NCBI GenBank assembly: GCA_902595375.1
Contig: CACJPW010000006.1
Span: forward strand, 1 to 38,553
Source: an uncultured Pelagibacteraceae bacterium
Lineage (GTDB): Bacteria; Pseudomonadota; Alphaproteobacteria; Pelagibacterales; Pelagibacteraceae
Reading direction: 5' to 3'
Length of the DNA: 38,553 nt
Made by a program: the position numbers and the translations under genes. Under the pieces are notes generated by a model. It was not told the DNA's origin. It searched no databases and saw only the letters and a program-made list of their open reading frames with translations. Of the stretch, positions 34,665 through 38,553 are shown in pieces (the first letter of the stretch is position 1; the number at the start of each line of letters is the position of its first letter).

Positions 34665-35073
34665 GATTATCGGTAAATACATTAAGGATCTAAGCTTTAG
34701 CATACCCAATCCTAAAACATTTTTTTTACTTTCTAAAAATATAGAAAATTATAAAATTAATATTAATATTACAAGTAATCAGGTTAAACAGAATATTTTA
34801 GAGATATTGGTCTCTCTTAATCTAACACCAACAATGAATAATTTTGAAAAGATAAATACTAAAATTGATTTCGCTACTATTATTGAATTAACTAAAAGCA
34901 ACATGAACAAAGAAGAAATCGAAGAAATCGTTTTAATAAAGGTACCAACGGAAATTTACAGCGAATTAAGAAAAATATTTATCAATTTATTTGAAAACTC
35001 TGGATTCAAGGATATTAAAATTAGTGAGAAGGTAGACTTTCAAAAACTATATAAAATGAGAAAATTTCAATAA
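34654..35073 (+). CDS. secB: Protein-export chaperone SecB
   Basis: Tetrameric chaperone that keeps preproteins unfolded and hands them to SecA. The 139 residues show the conserved GKYIKDLSFSIPNP near the N-terminus, then beta strands (YKININITSNQ). The family QAPxLLFPYAR block is strongly altered here to KVPTEIYSELRKIFINLFENSGF, and the protein is shorter than usual (about 155), so it is a divergent SecB. I chose ATG 34654; an in-frame TTG at 34639 adds five lysine-rich residues and is less likely. Overlaps fxsA by 11 bases and faces dnaQ with a 7-base 3' overlap. Confidence 0.8.
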   Translation: MTYKIIGKYIKDLSFSIPNPKTFFLLSKNIENYKININITSNQVKQNILEILVSLNLTPTMNNFEKINTKIDFATIIELTKSNMNKEEIEEIVLIKVPTEIYSELRKIFINLFENSGFKDIKISEKVDFQKLYKMRKFQ

Positions 35074-35726
35074 AAATTTTTTTTCATCTCTTTTTTTAAA
35101 AATTCTTTATGTAATTTAATTTCCGTTTCCGAAATACTTAGAACTTGCTTATTATAGCTCTGACTCGTTTCTATATTGTTTTGATTACTATCGTTAGATA
35201 AATTAAATTTAGGCTCTTTAACATCAAGAAGATTGATATAAACCTCACGAAGAAGATCACAATCAAGTAATGCATTGTGCTTAATTCTTTTCGATAAATC
35301 AATGTTAAATTTTTTACAAAGAGCATCTAGAGAATTTGAAGTTCCAGGGAACTTATTTCTTGCTACTTCGAGTGAATCGATTACATTTTTTTTGTCTATT
35401 AAATCCCTATTGATGAGACCTAACTCTCCGTTTAAAAAACTTAAATCAAAGAGAGCGTTGTGAATTATCAATTTTTTATTTTTAATAAAATTTAGAAAAT
35501 CATCGGCAACATTTTCAAATATCTCTTTATCACTTAAAAATTTCTCAGAAAAACCATGAACTTTAAATGCGTCGTCTGGCATGCTTCTTTTTGGATTAAT
35601 TAATTTATGAAAAATATTACCTGTTGGTATTAAATCTTTAGTTTCAATGCAGGCTATTTCTACAATTTTATGACCGTCTTTAAATGATAAACCAGTTGTT
35701 TCGGTATCTAAAAATATCTCATTCAT
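35067..35726 (-). CDS. dnaQ: DNA polymerase III epsilon subunit (3'-5' exonuclease)
   Basis: Proofreading exonuclease of the replicase. The 219 residues show ExoI FLDTETTG (Asp7, Glu9), ExoII HNALFDLSFLN (Asp94) and ExoIII KHNALLDCDLL (His150, Asp155) of the DEDDh class. A C-terminal tail (about 175-219) should bind the alpha subunit. Standard neighbour of coaE; the two overlap by 8 bases, and the 3' end overlaps secB by 7. Confidence 0.96.
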   Translation of the reverse strand: MNEIFLDTETTGLSFKDGHKIVEIACIETKDLIPTGNIFHKLINPKRSMPDDAFKVHGFSEKFLSDKEIFENVADDFLNFIKNKKLIIHNALFDLSFLNGELGLINRDLIDKKNVIDSLEVARNKFPGTSNSLDALCKKFNIDLSKRIKHNALLDCDLLREVYINLLDVKEPKFNLSNDSNQNNIETSQSYNKQVLSISETEIKLHKEFLKKEMKKNFY

Positions 35727-36285
35727 ACTTTTTTAATATATATAATAATTTTTTTTTTAAAATCTTAATATTTTTTTCATTAACAACTATATGATCACAA
35801 AAATTAATTTTTTTATGTGCACTTAGTTGTTTTTTATCAAGTATTTTGAAAAGCTTTTTATCACCACCTTTTGATTTAAATCTTTTAAGTCGGATACTTT
35901 TTTTTGCTTTAATAAAAATAATTACGTCAAAATTTTTCATTAAATTACTTTCTACTAAAAGAGGTATTTCAAAGAAAATCATCTTTCTTTTTTTATTTTT
36001 TTTTGAAAATTTAGACATTTCTTTTCTAACTAGTGGATGGATTATCTTCTCAAGTTTGTTTACAAGGTGCCCATTTCTTACAAGTTTTTCTTTTAAAATA
36101 TTTTTTAAGTTTTTTGTATTATCTATATTTAATTTTTTTGCTAATTTTTTTTTAAAAATTTGATTCCTATAAAGATTTTTTACTACTAAATCAGCACTAA
36201 AAAGGGATCCTTTTCTTCCAGATAAAATTTTACTCGCCGTAGTTTTTCCTGAGGCTATAGAACCTGTTATGCCAATTTTTTTCAT
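35719..36285 (-). CDS. coaE: Dephospho-CoA kinase CoaE
   Basis: Last step of coenzyme A synthesis. The 188 residues carry the P-loop GSIASGKTT (8-16), the DPCK motif FSADLVVKNLY (a common form has DAD), HPLVRKEM and FFEIPLLVESNL. Strongly lysine-rich, as is usual in low-GC genomes. Its ATG overlaps the aroE stop (ATGA). Confidence 0.95.
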   Translation of the reverse strand: MKKIGITGSIASGKTTASKILSGRKGSLFSADLVVKNLYRNQIFKKKLAKKLNIDNTKNLKNILKEKLVRNGHLVNKLEKIIHPLVRKEMSKFSKKNKKRKMIFFEIPLLVESNLMKNFDVIIFIKAKKSIRLKRFKSKGGDKKLFKILDKKQLSAHKKINFCDHIVVNEKNIKILKKKLLYILKKYE

Positions 36286-37100
36286 TTTAGTTTTGATAAT
36301 AATATTTCAACTAAATTTTGATCTATTTCAGGATTAATTTTATTCCAAAGATAAAAAGCTTTTTGCCCTTGATAAATAAGCATATCAAGTCCATTAAATA
36401 CTTTAATATCTTTGTCTTTTAAATATTTAAAAGTCTTTGTTTCTAAAGGGTTATAGACCGTATCAATGTAGATCAAATCTTTTTTAACTAGTTCAAAGTT
36501 AAAATCAAAATCTTCTCCATCTTTCATGCCTAAACTTGTAGCATTTACTATAATATCAAATTCCTTGATCTGTTCTTTCAAATTTTTCCATTCAATAATA
36601 TTTAGATTCTTAAATTTTTTTTTTAAAAAAATGCATTTCTCTAATGTTCTATTAATTATAGAAATGTCCTGCACTCCTGATTTTTGTAAAGAAACTATCA
36701 CTGAAGGAGAAACTCCGCCTGCACCTATAACTAGCGCCTTCTTTTTTAACGAATTATCTATTTCCTTTAAATATGCTGCTTGTAAACCAAAAACGTCTGT
36801 ATTTTCACCAATCAATTTATTATTATCGAGATAAAGCGTATTAACTGAGTTAGTTTTTTTTGCATCGTTTATAATACTATCTAAATGAGGTATAATTTTT
36901 TGTTTGTATGGCAAAGTAATATTAATACCAATTATATCTTTTTCTTTAATTTTTTTTAATACATCTTTTAGTTCGTTTTCACTAGTTTCTATTATTGAGT
37001 AAGTCGCATCAATTTCATATTTTTTGAACCAATAATTGTGAAGCACAGGTGACAGCGAATGATTTATTGGGTTACCAATTATTCCATATTTTTTTTTCAT
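36282..37100 (-). CDS. aroE: Shikimate dehydrogenase AroE
   Basis: NADPH-dependent reduction of 3-dehydroshikimate in aromatic amino acid biosynthesis. The 272 residues have the shikimate-binding GNPINHSLSPVLHN (9-22), NITLPYKQ with catalytic Lys, GENTDVFG, the nucleotide-binding GAGGVSPSVI, INRT, NATSLGM and the C-terminal GLDMLIYQGQKAFYLW. Overlaps maf and coaE by 4 bases each. Confidence 0.96.
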   Translation of the reverse strand: MKKKYGIIGNPINHSLSPVLHNYWFKKYEIDATYSIIETSENELKDVLKKIKEKDIIGINITLPYKQKIIPHLDSIINDAKKTNSVNTLYLDNNKLIGENTDVFGLQAAYLKEIDNSLKKKALVIGAGGVSPSVIVSLQKSGVQDISIINRTLEKCIFLKKKFKNLNIIEWKNLKEQIKEFDIIVNATSLGMKDGEDFDFNFELVKKDLIYIDTVYNPLETKTFKYLKDKDIKVFNGLDMLIYQGQKAFYLWNKINPEIDQNLVEILLSKLK

Positions 37101-37681
37101 TTATTATAAAGTTTAATATAATTGATAATGTCTTTAATAGGCAAACCCATAATTGAGTTCATGTCTCCTTTGATATACTCAAAAAGTTTTAAACCGTCAG
37201 ATTCTACTTGATACACACCATATGCTAGTAAAGTTTCAGTATTTATTTTATTTAAGTAATTCAAGAGTTGATTCTCTGTAAAATTTTTCATTTTCAACTC
37301 AGAACTTTCAGAGTGATGCCATATCATAGCTCCATTTTTAGAGAAACAAACAGAACTAATTAAATAATGTTTAGAATTATTGAGTTTTTTTAAAATTGCT
37401 AATGCTTCTTCTCTAGTTCTTGGTTTATTAATTAACTCATTATTAAATGAAATAACACTATCAGCACCTAAAACAAGCCTATCTGGGTTTTTGGAACTGA
37501 CTTTGATTGATTTTATTTCTGCTAGATTTTTTGATATCAAAAGAGGGTTAGCACCTTCAGCGATCAGAGATATCTTTACCTCGTCTTCGTCAACATACGA
37601 GGGTATAACGTCAAATTCTATGTTGTGATCTTCCAAAATTTTTTTTCTAACACCACTTTTAGAAGCTAAAACTATTTTCAT
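37097..37681 (-). CDS. Maf-family nucleoside triphosphate pyrophosphatase
   Basis: Maf proteins hydrolyse non-canonical or modified pyrimidine NTPs. The 194 residues show LASKSGVRKKIL (the SxxR phosphate motif), the IPSYVDED segment, LVLGADSVISF (catalytic Asp), NKPRTREEALAIL, and the C-terminal GVYQVESDGLKLFEYIKGDMNSIMGLP. Subtype (YhdE or YceF-like) is uncertain; the GDMNSIMGLP tail suits both. Together with rdgB the window carries two house-cleaning NTP pyrophosphatases. Confidence 0.92.
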   Translation of the reverse strand: MKIVLASKSGVRKKILEDHNIEFDVIPSYVDEDEVKISLIAEGANPLLISKNLAEIKSIKVSSKNPDRLVLGADSVISFNNELINKPRTREEALAILKKLNNSKHYLISSVCFSKNGAMIWHHSESSELKMKNFTENQLLNYLNKINTETLLAYGVYQVESDGLKLFEYIKGDMNSIMGLPIKDIINYIKLYNK

Positions 37682-38496
37682 GTATTTCTTTTAATCTCTA
37701 TTATTTTAAGTATTGATGCAGCCGTTTCTTCAACGGATCTCCTTGTAACATCAATAATCGGCCAATTATTTTTTTTAAATAAATTCTTTGAATCTATTAA
37801 TTCTTTCTTGATATAATCCAAATTAGTATAATCTTTTAAATTGTGATCTTTCATAATGGCAACCCTATTTCTTCTTATATCTGCAAGCCTTTCTGGATCA
37901 GCTACAAGTCCTATGATACATACTTTTTGATTTAATTTTAGGTCTCTTGGCAGCTGCTGGTTTAGAACTAAAGGTATGTTAATAGTTTTATAACCTCTGT
38001 TAGCTAAATAAATTGAGGTCGGAGTCTTACTAGTTCTGCTAACACCTAGTAAAACTACATCTGCTTCGTTTATATCATCAACTCTCTTTCCATCATCATG
38101 AGACATAGTGAATTGTATGGCTTCGATCCTTTTGTAATAATCATCATCTAGCACATGCTGTGCACTTGGCTTGTGAATGGCCTTTTGGTTTAATAGCTTT
38201 GAGAAGCTCAAAATTAAATTTCCTAAAATACCAAAACAAGGAACATTATTTTGTTCACTTTTCTTTGAAATATATTTTGCAAGTTTTGTTTCTACAATGG
38301 TATATAGAATTAATGAATTTTCTAGCTTATTACATTCTTGAATAATTTTGTCAATTTGTTGTTCTGTTCTTACAAACGCAAACTCTTTTTTTTCATAATC
38401 AAAATTCGCGAATTGAGATTTCAAAGATAAAAAAATTCTATCTAATGTTTCTCCGGTGGAGTCAGACACAAGATATACATTGTATTTTTCGTTCAT
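37678..38496 (-). CDS. Pyruvate,phosphate dikinase regulatory protein (DUF299)
   Basis: Bifunctional kinase/pyrophosphorylase that switches pyruvate phosphate dikinase (or PEP synthase) by ADP-dependent threonine phosphorylation. The 272 residues have VSDSTGETLDR near the N-terminus, the P-loop GVSRTSKTP (151-159), and the C-terminal IIDVTRRSVEETAASIL with the conserved SVEE. In alphaproteobacteria it heads the ppsR-maf-aroE-coaE-dnaQ cluster beside hemE, as here; whatever precedes it lies beyond the window edge. The 57 bases upstream (38497-38553) are AT-rich with no gene I can support. Confidence 0.94.
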   Translation of the reverse strand: MNEKYNVYLVSDSTGETLDRIFLSLKSQFANFDYEKKEFAFVRTEQQIDKIIQECNKLENSLILYTIVETKLAKYISKKSEQNNVPCFGILGNLILSFSKLLNQKAIHKPSAQHVLDDDYYKRIEAIQFTMSHDDGKRVDDINEADVVLLGVSRTSKTPTSIYLANRGYKTINIPLVLNQQLPRDLKLNQKVCIIGLVADPERLADIRRNRVAIMKDHNLKDYTNLDYIKKELIDSKNLFKKNNWPIIDVTRRSVEETAASILKIIEIKRNT

Positions 38497-38553
38497 ATAA
38501 TTGTTAATAAATAAATGATAAATAATGCTTTTCCACCTCTTTCGAAGATAAGT

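Overview
The window reads as chromosomal DNA of a streamlined, AT-rich alphaproteobacterium, most likely of the SAR11 / Candidatus Pelagibacter type. The evidence is Lys/Asn/Ile-rich proteins, almost no intergenic DNA, pervasive ATGA/GTGA/TAATG start-stop overlaps, and alphaproteobacterial gene orders: leuS-lptE-holA next to parB-parA-rsmG-mnmG-mnmE, hslVU divergent from hisBHAFE-hinT, and ppsR-maf-aroE-coaE-dnaQ facing secB-fxsA. The placement rests on gene content and style, not on a database search. I see no rRNA, tRNA, insertion sequence, prophage or CRISPR array, and no gene-free stretch longer than about 175 bases.

Layout. 1-6786: partial rdgB (-), then a plus-strand series of grpE, dnaK, dnaJ, a 55-residue membrane peptide, dapB, nth and a PfkB-family kinase; a sigma-32-like promoter lies before dnaK. 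6807-9227: five very tightly packed genes: a tiny arfA-like ribosome-rescue gene, a winged-helix regulator with a degenerate receiver, an L,D-transpeptidase-like protein, the YggS PLP-homeostasis protein and a degenerate ThiE/TenI-like protein. Two divergent pairs here have start codons that touch (ATGCAT and CATATG). A symmetrical terminator closes the block, followed by an abundant-type porin (-). 10454-14994: DUF3576 lipoprotein, leuS, lptE, holA (+). 14984-21603: parB, parA, rsmG, mnmG, mnmE and a UbiH-type hydroxylase (-). Two parS-like palindromes sit inside rsmG. 21659-24278: ftsK, lolA (+).

24374-27206 holds the least expected content: a three-gene minus-strand cassette of a PhyH-type Fe(II)/2-oxoglutarate dioxygenase, a class I methyltransferase and an EgtD-type histidine N-alpha-trimethyltransferase, with its own TATAAT promoter and no EgtB-like gene. 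It suggests hercynine (histidine betaine) or a modified derivative as product, and the first two genes look less AT-rich than their surroundings. Upstream on the same strand lie GNAT, hinT, hisE, hisF, hisA, hisH and hisB, so a histidine-consuming cassette follows a histidine-making operon.

31262-33178: hslV-hslU (+). 33158-34188: Smr protein and TimA (-). 34233-35073: fxsA, secB (+). 35067-38496: dnaQ, coaE, aroE, maf and the PPDK regulatory protein (-). Most genes serve housekeeping: protein folding and quality control, tRNA modification, chromosome segregation, envelope biogenesis, and histidine, lysine and shikimate biosynthesis.
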